Shown here: piece by piece, positions 26,248 through 34,716 of the stretch
Layout: every line of letters begins with the position of its first letter
Numbering within the stretch: the first letter of the stretch is position 1
Origin: Acidobacteria bacterium UBA2990
GTDB lineage: Bacteria; Acidobacteriota; Vicinamibacteria; Vicinamibacterales; UBA8438
DNA: 37,403 nt
NCBI GenBank assembly: GCA_002347025.1
Contig: DEAE01000006.1
Coordinates: 1 to 37,403 of the forward strand
Reading direction: 5' to 3'
Position numbers and translations under genes: made by a program
Notes under the pieces: model-generated
What the model saw: only the letters and a program-made list of their open reading frames with translations
What the model was told of the DNA's origin: nothing
The model's database searches: none

Positions 26248-26793
26248 ATGAGAATGATGGTTGCTGCAGTAACGGTGTTACTCCTTGTTCCGATTGGTAT
26301 CACTCCGGTTGCTGGGCAACCACAGTGGTCCTCGCGTGACCTCGAGAATGGCGGGATGGAGTTCCGCCTCCGGAACGACGATGGTGCGTCTATTATCCTC
26401 GTGTGCGCACCGCAAGGGGCCGTCGGCGGATTTGAGTTTCCTGAGCCAGTCGAGGCCGCCAACCATGTCAGTGTTCGCGGCATACCCGGTGAGCGCCAGA
26501 ACGTTCGAGTCAGCCTCCTTGGTGACCGAATCATGCAACTTGTTGGTGGTCGTGGGTTCGATTGGACCTTGAGCATGCTGAGTCGAACCGCGACTCTTTT
26601 CGTGCGCGGCGGCGGCGGGCGGGCCACTTTCGATGTCTTCGGGAGTGCTGCAACCGTCAATGAGTGCTTGGGAAATGTTGAGGCCGCCGCGGGAGGCACT
26701 CTTCTTACCCACCCGGGCGGAACAGGTGTGGGCGGTGTGATAGGTACCAACCCCAGTTCCCCTGCCTCGCCTTTTGACACCGTCCCAGAGTAA
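26248..26793 (+). CDS. Secreted protein of unknown function
   Basis: This 181-residue protein is not recognised. I place the start at ATG 26248, directly ahead of a signal peptide (MVAAVTVLLLVPIGITPVAG, cleavage near AGQPQ); the frame runs up to 26116 without a signal or ribosome site. The mature part is strand-rich (GGMEFRLRNDDGASIILVC, then FDWTLSMLSRTATLFVRGG), with two cysteines (VCAPQG and NECLGN) and a glycine/serine/proline-rich tail after residue ~150. The pattern resembles small periplasmic invasion-associated or inhibitor-type beta-sandwich proteins, but no motif confirms this. It lies 150 bases after the cassette 2 ankyrin gene and overlaps the truncated SnoaL-like frame at its 3' end. 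Confidence 0.68.
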   Translation: MRMMVAAVTVLLLVPIGITPVAGQPQWSSRDLENGGMEFRLRNDDGASIILVCAPQGAVGGFEFPEPVEAANHVSVRGIPGERQNVRVSLLGDRIMQLVGGRGFDWTLSMLSRTATLFVRGGGGRATFDVFGSAATVNECLGNVEAAAGGTLLTHPGGTGVGGVIGTNPSSPASPFDTVPE

Positions 26794-27076
26794 GGCCCTT
26801 GTTCATCGGCGTCTAGTGAGCTGGGCTGCTGCCTTTCCACACTCGGAGGCTACGTTTCACGGTGCTATTGCCAGCGGGAACACTGTCGTTTTGGAATACA
26901 CCTGGAATGTGACACGCACTGGACCTATGCCGACCCCAAAAGGTGAGGTCGTTGGTACAGGGAAATCAGCAAGTGTTCGCAGCGCCTCAGTCATTGAGAT
27001 GAGAGATGGAAAAGCGGCATCGTGTCGCCAGTATTTCGATTTAAACACGCTGTTTACGCAATTGGGTCTGGTCTAA
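26774..27076 (+). pseudogene. Truncated SnoaL/NTF2-like protein remnant
   Basis: The frame encodes the C-terminal two thirds of a SnoaL-like (NTF2-fold) protein: the helix end HRRLVSWAAAFPHSEATFHG, the strand VVLEYTWNVTRTGP, the GTGKSASVRSASV strand and the family ending MRDGKAASCRQYFDLNTL. The first helices and strand that normally supply about 35-45 residues and part of the pocket are missing, and the frame opens at a TTG inside the end of the upstream gene with no ribosome site. A deletion that joined the two genes is the simplest explanation. If it is translated at all, it would be by coupling to the upstream stop. Family call firm; pseudogene status probable. Confidence 0.65.
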
Positions 27077-27252
27077 CCTGAGCGTCGAGCCTGTAGTCTA
27101 CCCTGTGATTCTCCAACGGAGTGCTTGGTCGTGTGAGGTTGGAGCATAGTGGTAAGGCTGTCAGTTGGTCTGGTTCGATAAAAAACATCCGTCGGTTTGA
27201 TGTGTGCTCGCAGGGTGGTCCATGCTGTCGAGTTACCTGCCAGCTGACTGGC

Positions 27253-27861
27253 TCATGCTGCTGGGCCGATGGACTGCAACAAAAATTGTAGCAGCCCAAG
27301 AACCAACCAGTTGGTTACCAAGATCACGAGGGCTCGTGTCTTTGTGATACCTAGAGCTGCCAATCCAACGAAGTACACACACAAGCCCCATACCGCTAGG
27401 ACAATGCCGGCGACCCCACCTACGTAGGGGATACCTAAGAGGAAGCCGAGCGAGTCTGGGACCTGGGTGAAGCCGATGACCCTGAACACCGCTCCTATAC
27501 TGGGCGAGCTCTCAAGTGGCTGATGAGAGCCAGCACTGTAATGGGTCTCAATGATGTCCTGAGTGGTATTCACTGCTGATAGAGTCCCGCCGCTTAACCG
27601 TATCCCGACGAGATATGCCAGAGAGCATGAGAGTCCGGTGTTTCCAAGGGCGAGAATTGGAATAACGAACATGGTTCCCGTAAGCAGCTGTGCCACCGTG
27701 ATTGAAGCGCCTCCGGCTAACAGCGTACCGATGAAGCCAGACCAGGCTGCGATGATGACTACCATGACTGCTTGAAGGGTCGCTCCAGTGTCAGCAGCGA
27801 TGGCTTCAAACACCGAGTGCTTCAAACACGCTACGTCAGCTGATCGTTTGAGAAAGACCAT
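27253..27861 (-). CDS. Yip1-like integral membrane protein
   Basis: This protein has about 202 residues. GGAGG lies seven bases before the ATG at 27861, so I start there, although ATGs at 27864 and 27879 are in frame. The N-terminal part is short and cytosolic (FLKRSADVACLKHSVFEAI), with the EAIAADTGATLQA segment typical of bacterial Yip1-domain proteins. About five membrane segments follow: VMVVIIAAWSGFIGTLL, LLTGTMFVIPILAL, VIGFTQVPDSLGFLLG, VAGIVLAVWGLCVYFVGLAAL and LVILVTNWLVLGLLQFLL. Bacterial Yip1-domain proteins have no known activity. It is transcribed towards the SnoaL remnant and lies downstream of the PQQ dehydrogenase on the same strand after a 210-base gap. Confidence 0.78.
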   Translation of the reverse strand: MVFLKRSADVACLKHSVFEAIAADTGATLQAVMVVIIAAWSGFIGTLLAGGASITVAQLLTGTMFVIPILALGNTGLSCSLAYLVGIRLSGGTLSAVNTTQDIIETHYSAGSHQPLESSPSIGAVFRVIGFTQVPDSLGFLLGIPYVGGVAGIVLAVWGLCVYFVGLAALGITKTRALVILVTNWLVLGLLQFLLQSIGPAA

Positions 27862-28071
27862 CATTATGCCTCCGCGCATTAATCCTGAGGCTCTTGATGC
27901 AATAGGTGAGCCGGATGAGCGGATTCCATGTCCTGCGGGGGACTAATAGACAGGGTCGGTCGGTTTCTGTCCAGGAGCAGCGTCTGTTTGCGTCTCCCAT
28001 CCATATGAGCCTCGTTGGCGGTTGAGGTAGCTATTTCCAAACTATTGGTGCCGTGCTTTCTCGCAGGTGGG

Positions 28072-29859
28072 TCAGGGTAGCCGAAAGACAAACAACATGT
28101 TGCCACGGCCCGGTTGTTGGATTTCAGGAGTTAGTCCACGGAAGTTGATGCCTCCGCCGGAAGCGATGGCGATATATTGGACGCCGTCGTGCATGTAGGA
28201 GACTGGAAAGCCACCTGCGCTTGAGTTGAGAATCTGTTCCCACAAGATATCACCAGAGCTAGCATCGAATGCCCGGAAGCGTCTGGCATCGTCGGTGACG
28301 AACACTAGTCCACCACCTGTGGTAAGCACAGAGCCCCCAATTCCGGCACGTTGCCGATACACCCATAGTGGTTCGCCAGTGGTTAAGTCCATCGCCGTGA
28401 ACTGGCCGATTTGTCCGTCGATATCTGGAGCCGGTGTTTGGACGATCCTGGCTGAGCCATGGTGCGCGCCGAGCCGGTCCCTGAACTCGTTGAGTGTCAG
28501 GTCCATGCACACATTGTTGGTTGGTGCATAGAGCGCGTTGGTGCCAGGATGGTAGGCTGTTGCTTGCCAGTTGATGCCACCTAGTGCACTGGGGCAGACA
28601 AAGACAGGCTCACCGACCTCTGGAAACTTGAGTGATGAGTTGAGGATCACGCGTCGGCTTTCAGCGTCGATGTCGACAATGACGTTCTGGTGGTTGGTAG
28701 GCTGGGCCCAGAGAAACGCGCCAGTGGCGGCATCAAGCGCCCAAACAATGCCGGTTTTCCCAGGAATGCCGGTCACGATTTTCCGCCGACCCCCTGGCGT
28801 GATGGCGTTGTTCATCCATTCCACGTTGCCAGGCGAGACTTCGGTTTCGAGAACCAGTCTGGCGAAGGGGTGATCGAGGTCCCATTCGTCGTTGGGGATG
28901 TGTTGGAAGTACCACACAATCTCCCCGGTGTCCGCGTCTAGCGCGAGCGTCGAGTTGGTGTAGAGGACATCACCATCGCCTGTGCCGCGCTGCACGGACG
29001 CCCAGGGGATCGGGACTCCTACACCAGTGTAGATGAGGTTCAATTCAGGGTCGTAGCTAGGTGAGTTCCAGGCTGAGCCACCACGTCGGTCCTCTTCAGG
29101 GATGTCACCCCAACTGTTATAGCCGAACTCGCCTGGGCCAGGAATCGTGTGAGTGCGCCACACCTCGTCGCCTGTATCAACGTTGTGGGCGGATACCCAG
29201 CAACGGGTGTTGAGATGATAGCAACCTGACATGCCGGCGACGACACGCCCCTTGATGATCATCGGCCCACCGGAGTAGTGCTGGCCGATGGTCCAATCGC
29301 CAATCTGTCGGTCCCACTCGACTTCTCCTGTTTTGGCATCCAAGGCCACCAAGTGGGCGTCGTGGGTGGCGATGAATACCTTGTCCTCGTAAAGTGCACC
29401 GTTGCGGTTAGCACAAGCCAAGTTGGCTGGGTGCTCAACCTGGTCCCGACGGTACTGCCAAACCCGGGAGCCGTCCCGCACGTCGAGTGCCTCGACAAAG
29501 TCGCAGGCTTGTACCAGAAACATCATCCCGTCATGTATCAACGGTGTTGTTTCCTGCCGGCCCTCCCCCATAGTCCAGGCCCATGCGAGACGGAGGGTGC
29601 CCACGTTGGAGGTGTTGATCTGGCTCAATGGGCTGTGGCCCCAGTGGCCATACGTTCGCCGCCACATCGGCCAATCGCCAGGAGGTGGGGTCTCAAGCAT
29701 TCCGTCGGTTACTGGTGTGTAGTTGTCGGCCACAGATTGGGCGGAGGTTGCTGCAGTGGCAAACAGGAGGCAGGCGAGTACGAACCACAGTGCGGATTGA
29801 GGACCTCTGCCCGACCGCAAGTGAACCCTAGGGAATTCAGCGTTACTGTTTGTGCTCAC
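28072..29859 (-). CDS. PQQ-dependent alcohol-dehydrogenase-like quinoprotein
   Basis: This 595-residue protein starts at GTG 29859 with AAGGA seven bases upstream. A long signal peptide (SALWFVLACLLFATAATSAQ) is followed by an eight-bladed quinoprotein propeller. The opening DWPMWRRTYGHWGHSPLSQI, the repeated ALDVRDGSRVWQYR, ALDAKTGEVEWDR and ALDADTGEIVWYFQ blade motifs, and the NDEWDLDH segment carrying the likely catalytic aspartate all fit the methanol/ethanol dehydrogenase superfamily. I do not see the vicinal Cys-Cys disulfide of methanol dehydrogenase, nor a C-terminal cytochrome c domain, so it should pass electrons to a separate carrier. PQQ synthesis genes are not in the window. The upstream 212 bases separate it from the minus-strand orphan gene. 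The substrate is unknown, probably an alcohol or sugar. Confidence 0.9.
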   Translation of the reverse strand: MSTNSNAEFPRVHLRSGRGPQSALWFVLACLLFATAATSAQSVADNYTPVTDGMLETPPPGDWPMWRRTYGHWGHSPLSQINTSNVGTLRLAWAWTMGEGRQETTPLIHDGMMFLVQACDFVEALDVRDGSRVWQYRRDQVEHPANLACANRNGALYEDKVFIATHDAHLVALDAKTGEVEWDRQIGDWTIGQHYSGGPMIIKGRVVAGMSGCYHLNTRCWVSAHNVDTGDEVWRTHTIPGPGEFGYNSWGDIPEEDRRGGSAWNSPSYDPELNLIYTGVGVPIPWASVQRGTGDGDVLYTNSTLALDADTGEIVWYFQHIPNDEWDLDHPFARLVLETEVSPGNVEWMNNAITPGGRRKIVTGIPGKTGIVWALDAATGAFLWAQPTNHQNVIVDIDAESRRVILNSSLKFPEVGEPVFVCPSALGGINWQATAYHPGTNALYAPTNNVCMDLTLNEFRDRLGAHHGSARIVQTPAPDIDGQIGQFTAMDLTTGEPLWVYRQRAGIGGSVLTTGGGLVFVTDDARRFRAFDASSGDILWEQILNSSAGGFPVSYMHDGVQYIAIASGGGINFRGLTPEIQQPGRGNMLFVFRLP

Positions 29860-30071
29860 AAGAGTGTCCTTCGTTAAAGATGTCGTGGGCCTTGCCTCGA
29901 AACTACCCAGTGAACTTACGCAGAACAGTATGAGTTTTACCTGATGGGGTCAACTGTGAACGCTCACTAGCTATGCCAGGCGTCGAAAGGGCGTCCATCG
30001 TTCTCGCTATGTCTCAACGTTAGCGGTAAACGCCGTTCGGGGCGATTGTCGTCAAAGAGTCCGTCAAAGGT

Positions 30072-31373
30072 TTACGGTTGCAGTCCAACTGAGTCCTCAA
30101 CGTGTTCGGGCAAGGTAGACACCACCGGATTGCCATAAGGCCATGGATACGAAGTGGTTCGAATGCTACTCAGGTGGAGGTGTTCGCTGACAGGCAGGCT
30201 GGATTCTCTGAATCGATCGAAATCGACCCATAAGGCAAAAGCTGTTGCGTCTGCTCCTCCCTCCCGTGATTGTTGCAGCTTCTGGATCTCACTGGCCGGA
30301 ATAGCGACGTCGACAGTCAGGGGCGTCTCCGAGTCCACAGTGCCGATCAGACGCGTTAGGTCCGTTGCGGCTACAGAGCGATTGCCCACCCAGAGTGAGA
30401 GTGTCGTAAAGTCTCTTCCCAACAGCGTGGGGTTAGTGATTTCGATTCGGATCGTAAAAGAACCCTCGTCTGGAATAACTATTTCATCCCCTTGAGAGAC
30501 ATTCAGTATCTTGGCGTCTGTTGACGGTAATGGATAGATATGTCTGGTGGTAGCTGGCAAGGCAGGTAGGGTGAACCTATGGAATCCATAATTTGCTCGA
30601 CCGCAGGCATCGCTGAAGAAGAAGATGATTCTGGCAGGCTTGGCTGTCTCTGTCTGAAAATTCAATAGGTTCGCCGCTCGTATTAAGCGCCCGACAGAAT
30701 CCCCAAAGGGAAGTGTTCGGTCTGTCCATCGAAACCGCCCAAGGATGGAAGTGCCAAGATGTGGGATCACTTGGGCTGTATTTGATTGGTGTTCCTGCTG
30801 ATCGACATCGATCTTGACGCCTTCATCAAACACCGTGACTGCATCAAAATCAGTGTAGAGAGTCCTGCCACCAGGAAGGTGCGACTGGGGTAACGAGATC
30901 ATTGTCGGGTCGATGACCATCGTCGGCAAGTGCAGGTCCCCGTTGGGGGCCGGATTGGCATTCTCCGTTACCAGTTTAAAAGCTTGGACGGAAAAATCAG
31001 CGATATAGGGTTGTCCCGGCTCATTCATTGGATGTACATGAACGCTGAGCAAGTTCTCTCCGTCATAGAACTCTGATGTGTCTAGCGTGAATGTGCGGAC
31101 CCATTGGTCAGAGTCAATCATGTGACCAGGTTCGTTTGCGCTGAGAACCCGAAAATTCTTATAGAACTGGGCGTGCTGTGCCACAGAGTTAGTCACCGTG
31201 ATCCTGCCAGATACTGTCAATGACACCCGTGCCCCTTCACCGACAGGGACACCGTTAGAGTCGAACAATTCAATAACGATGTTCGAACTAAAGTCATCTG
31301 CCCTTAGAGGATTGGGACCACACAGAGTCAGGCAGACAGCGAGGGCGGCGCTTATGGAGAAATTGTGATTCAT
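30072..31373 (-). CDS. Secreted beta-rich protein of unknown function
   Basis: I do not recognise this 433-residue protein. A signal peptide (ISAALAVCLTLCGPNPLRA) precedes a sequence dominated by predicted strands. Residues ~30-140 look like a carbohydrate-binding or peptide amidase-type sandwich (FTLDTSEFYDGENLLSVHVH). Residues ~280-400 look like a second sandwich (FTIRIEITNPTLLGRDFTTLSLWVG, shown in part). A cohesin-like pattern, VDVAIPASEIQKLQ, lies near 355. No catalytic motif is visible, and the only mature cysteine I see is in FSDACGRANYG. No strong ribosome site precedes the ATG. It is divergent from the amidase lipoprotein gene at 31588, sharing a 214-base intergenic region. Confidence 0.72.
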   Translation of the reverse strand: MNHNFSISAALAVCLTLCGPNPLRADDFSSNIVIELFDSNGVPVGEGARVSLTVSGRITVTNSVAQHAQFYKNFRVLSANEPGHMIDSDQWVRTFTLDTSEFYDGENLLSVHVHPMNEPGQPYIADFSVQAFKLVTENANPAPNGDLHLPTMVIDPTMISLPQSHLPGGRTLYTDFDAVTVFDEGVKIDVDQQEHQSNTAQVIPHLGTSILGRFRWTDRTLPFGDSVGRLIRAANLLNFQTETAKPARIIFFFSDACGRANYGFHRFTLPALPATTRHIYPLPSTDAKILNVSQGDEIVIPDEGSFTIRIEITNPTLLGRDFTTLSLWVGNRSVAATDLTRLIGTVDSETPLTVDVAIPASEIQKLQQSREGGADATAFALWVDFDRFRESSLPVSEHLHLSSIRTTSYPWPYGNPVVSTLPEHVEDSVGLQP

Positions 31374-31587
31374 CGCGGTTCTTGGTGCGTAACCTTTATT
31401 CGCTTAGCTGATGAAAACGTATATACACCTAGTCTGGCATCAAAGGGTGAATTTTGCCCCTTTTCCATCATCTGGGTTCAGTGCAAATGTAGTTGCGTGG
31501 AACTCTGGATTGAGCGGGTTGAGACTTTTGGGTGACGAGGGGTAGGATCGTGGTCTCTATACAATACGTTGTGGTTCAGGAATCAAA

Positions 31588-33189
31588 ATGAACGCTCACT
31601 TACTGAGATACGTTTTGGTAGTCTCTGCGGTTGTCAGTGGCTCTTGCGATGGTGGGGCGGGTGAGGGTGTGCCTGCAGGTGGGCAATCAGACCGTCCCTT
31701 CGTCTTGGAGGAAGCGACGATCTCGGATATTCACGCTGCGTTTCTCTCTGGGACGCTTACTTGCCAGGGACTGGTTGCCGGCTATCTGGCCAGAATTGAG
31801 GCTTACGATGATCGTGGGCCGTCGCTGAACGCCATCCTGACCGTGAACCCTCGTGCACTCGAGAGAGCAGCCGAAATGGACGCTAATCGGGTTTCCGATC
31901 CGGCTACGATGAAACCATTGCACTGTGTACCGGTTGTCCTGAAGGACAACTACGATACAGCCGATCTGCCAACTACCGGAGGTTCGGTGATACTGGCTGA
32001 ATCGATACCAGTAGACGACGCTTTCGTGGTGCAGCGGTTGCGGGAGGCAGGCGCGCTGATTCTTGCAAAGGCTAACCTCACAGAGTTAGCTCGTGGCGGG
32101 ACGACAGTCAGCTCGCTCGGAGGCCAGACGAAGAACCCTTACGACTTGACTAGAACCCCCGGTGGGTCGAGTGGAGGAACGGGGGCAGCCGTTTCGGCCA
32201 ACTTCGCTGCAATCGGAACGGGTAGCGATACAGGCCAGTCGATTCGCTCTCCGGCTTCGGCGGGAAGTTTGGTTGGTCTCAGACCCACTCGTGGGCTGGT
32301 GAGCCGAGACGGCATTATTCCGCTGAGCACTACTCAGGATACAGCTGGTCCGATCACGCGAACGGTCGAGGATGCTGCGCGGATGCTAGATGTGATTGCT
32401 GGTTATGATCCACGAGATCCGGTTACCGCGTTCGGTTTCGGCAAGATCCCAGCAAGCTATACAGACTCACTAGATCTTGACGGCCTCGTGGGGGCTCGAA
32501 TCGGGGTATTGTCTGATCTGACCGGTGCTGATGCCTCGCATGAGGAAGTTAACGCAGTCTTGGAAGTGGCCATCGCACAGATGGAGGCACTTGGGGCTAG
32601 GATGGTTCGGATGCGTATCCCTGACCTCGACAGGTTGACGGGTCGGCTCGCAGTGTCCGGTTTCGAGGCGAAGGTTGGCTTGAATGCCTATCTGGCCGAT
32701 TTGGGCTCACAGGCGCCTGTGCGTTCTCTGGAGGAATTCATCAGGCGTGGAACGTTCCACGAGTCGATCCGCCGTGGTCTCGAATCGGACCAGAGTGTGG
32801 AAGATGGCCTTAATGATCCTGAATATCGACTGCGGCTTCGACGTCATCAGCAGTTACGGCAGGCGTTAATGACAGCGATGGCGGACGAGAATTTGGACGC
32901 GGTTCTCTATCCTCATCAGCGACGCTTGGTGGCACCGATTGGTGAGCCTCAGCTCGAGCGAAACGGTGTGCTCTCGAATGGGACCGGTTTTCCTGCAATT
33001 ACTTTGCCTGGGGGGTTCTCTGAACCCTCTCGGTCTGCTCCGATTGGTGTACCGGTTGGTATCGAATTGCTCGGTCCGGAATGGAGCGAGCCGCGACTTC
33101 TCGAGATTGCTTTTGCTTTCGAACAGGCGACCACGATTCGGAGGCCCCCGACTGCTACACCAGCTTTGCATTCTTCCACTGGTATGTAA
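31588..33189 (+). CDS. Amidase-signature-family hydrolase, probable lipoprotein
   Basis: This 533-residue enzyme starts at ATG 31588 with CAGGA seven bases before it. The N-terminus (LRYVLVVSAVVSGSC) is a plausible lipoprotein signal with Cys20 as the lipidated residue. The Ser-cisSer-Lys triad can be read: Lys119 in VVLKDNYDT, the glycine/serine loop GGSSGG (192-197) and the nucleophile Ser218 in GSDTGQSIRSPA. The second glycine of the usual GGS oxyanion segment is Gln217 here, a variant worth noting. The C-terminal FPAITLPGG and PVGIELLG blocks are standard. The family hydrolyses amides, including peptide amides, aryl amides and N-acyl compounds; the export signal points to scavenging outside the cytoplasm. 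It is convergent with the sorbosone dehydrogenase-like gene. Family call is very strong. Confidence 0.93.
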   Translation: MNAHLLRYVLVVSAVVSGSCDGGAGEGVPAGGQSDRPFVLEEATISDIHAAFLSGTLTCQGLVAGYLARIEAYDDRGPSLNAILTVNPRALERAAEMDANRVSDPATMKPLHCVPVVLKDNYDTADLPTTGGSVILAESIPVDDAFVVQRLREAGALILAKANLTELARGGTTVSSLGGQTKNPYDLTRTPGGSSGGTGAAVSANFAAIGTGSDTGQSIRSPASAGSLVGLRPTRGLVSRDGIIPLSTTQDTAGPITRTVEDAARMLDVIAGYDPRDPVTAFGFGKIPASYTDSLDLDGLVGARIGVLSDLTGADASHEEVNAVLEVAIAQMEALGARMVRMRIPDLDRLTGRLAVSGFEAKVGLNAYLADLGSQAPVRSLEEFIRRGTFHESIRRGLESDQSVEDGLNDPEYRLRLRRHQQLRQALMTAMADENLDAVLYPHQRRLVAPIGEPQLERNGVLSNGTGFPAITLPGGFSEPSRSAPIGVPVGIELLGPEWSEPRLLEIAFAFEQATTIRRPPTATPALHSSTGM

Positions 33190-33270
33190 GTAAGTTCTTC
33201 GCAGAAAATGTTCTCTTAAAGGACATTGTGTGAGACGAACATGTCTGTCCGGGTGGCAATGTCTGCCAGG

Positions 33271-34716
33271 CTATTGTCGTGCAGGCACTACCTTCCGGAC
33301 CCAGCCGTCTCCTTTGGTCAGCAGGTAGAGCTCGCCGGCCGAGTCAATCCCAATGCGGAGGTCAACCCGGTTTCCGGGACCATAGGTGTTGGGGAACCCG
33401 GCAACATCGACTAGGTCCTGCTCACGTCCCTCGATCATCAATCGGATTTCGGTGATCTCAACCGGGTTCTCTGCTGCAGGTGCATCTGCGTCAATCGAAA
33501 GTAATCGACCTCGCGGAAAGTCAGCGAAAACATATTTACCCTGCAATTCCGGAATTGCCAGGCCGCGATACACGAATCCGCCGCCAACAGCGTTTCCCTC
33601 GTCATGGTCGTACTGGGCAACCGGGTACACGAATTCTCGGTCGTCCGCTGAGGGTAAAGGATAGACTGGTCCAGGCCCTCGTCCCACGGCGTAGCCGCTT
33701 GCGAATGTTCCTTCTCGAAGGCGCCAACCATAGTTAGCACCAGCCCTACCGATGTTGACCTCTTCAACTTGATTTTGGCCGATATCGCCGATGAACATTC
33801 GGCCGTCTGTATCCCAAGAAAAGTGCTGAGGGTGTCGGAGACCGTAGGCCCAGATCTCTGGTGCGGCGTCGGCTCTGCCGGCAAACGGATTATCAGATGG
33901 AATTCCGTAACCTTTGCTGCCGTTTCCTCCAAGCGGGTCTATGCGGATGATGGCGGCCTGGGGAACTGAGAGCGATTGTCCATAGTCCCGAGGGTCGTGT
34001 GCCGCCCCCCCATCTCCGAGGCAGGCATAGAGCATTCCGTAATCAGCCGACCCGGACTCTGCATGTGGATTGAACGCGATCGTACCGATGTTGTGGTTTG
34101 GGGCAAATTGTCCGATCCTGAAGATTTCCCGCGAAGTTCCACTGAAGACGTCGGCACTGGGGTCGGCTACCATCCACTCACGAATCACGCTTTCATGACT
34201 GCCCGCGTCGTCTTCTAGATAGTCGGCTGTGCCGGTGTTTGAGTCGGCGCTGTAGGCGGTATAGAACTTGCCGAAGCCAGGTGTCCCGGTTTGGCCGAAT
34301 TGTGGATGGAAGGCAACGCTCACGAGGCCGGTTTCGTTAGGAAACATGGAATCATCGAAACCGACGTCCTGGCTGCGAAGGTCCAGAAAGACCGTCGGTT
34401 CCTTTCCTTGTTCGTTGGTCAGGTAGAGTGGGCCACGCAGGTCGTTCAATGCAAGCCGACCAGAGCCGTCTCCGAGTGGGACCAAATACTGGAGGCGGGC
34501 GTAGGCAGGATTGGTTTGGCCGCCTTCGCTGGAGTCTGACGTCGGAGGAACTCGGACGAAGTTCTCAGTGGCCACAATCAGGCTGCCTTTTTGGATGGTC
34601 TCCAGGATTGGGTCTTCTAGTCGGTTCGGCTGAGCGCCGGCGTCGGAGACCAAGTGCAGGAGAACTAAAGAAGTGACAACGCCGAAGCGTCCCTGTGAGT
34701 GAAGGCTGTGTTTCAT
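33271..34716 (-). CDS. PQQ-dependent glucose/sorbosone dehydrogenase-like protein (GSDH family)
   Basis: This 481-residue protein starts at 34716 in an ATGA overlap with the end of the upstream NHL gene, with TGGAG inside that gene as ribosome site. A signal peptide (GVVTSLVLLHLVSDAGAQ) is present. Family landmarks are ETGLVSVAFHPQF, APNHNIGTIAFNPH with the catalytic-type histidine, the DGGAAHDP loop, EIWAYGLRHPQHFSWD with the PQQ-binding arginine, and DIGQNQVEEVNIGRAGANYG. This is the six-bladed soluble-glucose-dehydrogenase/Yli-type family, oxidising aldose sugars or sorbosone with PQQ. The insert after the first strand (~50-100) is longer than in short family members. The coupling to an NHL-propeller lipoprotein suggests joint action at the envelope; the electron acceptor is not encoded nearby. 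Confidence 0.91.
   Translation of the reverse strand: MKHSLHSQGRFGVVTSLVLLHLVSDAGAQPNRLEDPILETIQKGSLIVATENFVRVPPTSDSSEGGQTNPAYARLQYLVPLGDGSGRLALNDLRGPLYLTNEQGKEPTVFLDLRSQDVGFDDSMFPNETGLVSVAFHPQFGQTGTPGFGKFYTAYSADSNTGTADYLEDDAGSHESVIREWMVADPSADVFSGTSREIFRIGQFAPNHNIGTIAFNPHAESGSADYGMLYACLGDGGAAHDPRDYGQSLSVPQAAIIRIDPLGGNGSKGYGIPSDNPFAGRADAAPEIWAYGLRHPQHFSWDTDGRMFIGDIGQNQVEEVNIGRAGANYGWRLREGTFASGYAVGRGPGPVYPLPSADDREFVYPVAQYDHDEGNAVGGGFVYRGLAIPELQGKYVFADFPRGRLLSIDADAPAAENPVEITEIRLMIEGREQDLVDVAGFPNTYGPGNRVDLRIGIDSAGELYLLTKGDGWVRKVVPARQ

Noticed and set aside
26226..26840. A 204-codon minus-strand frame opposite the secreted-protein gene
   Set aside because: It has no ribosome site, is rich in proline, arginine and serine as expected of an antisense shadow, and the plus-strand frame has a signal peptide and a coherent strand pattern.
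29278..29877. A 199-codon plus-strand frame opposite the PQQ dehydrogenase
   Set aside because: The minus strand encodes clear quinoprotein blades here; the antisense product resembles no family and lacks a ribosome site.
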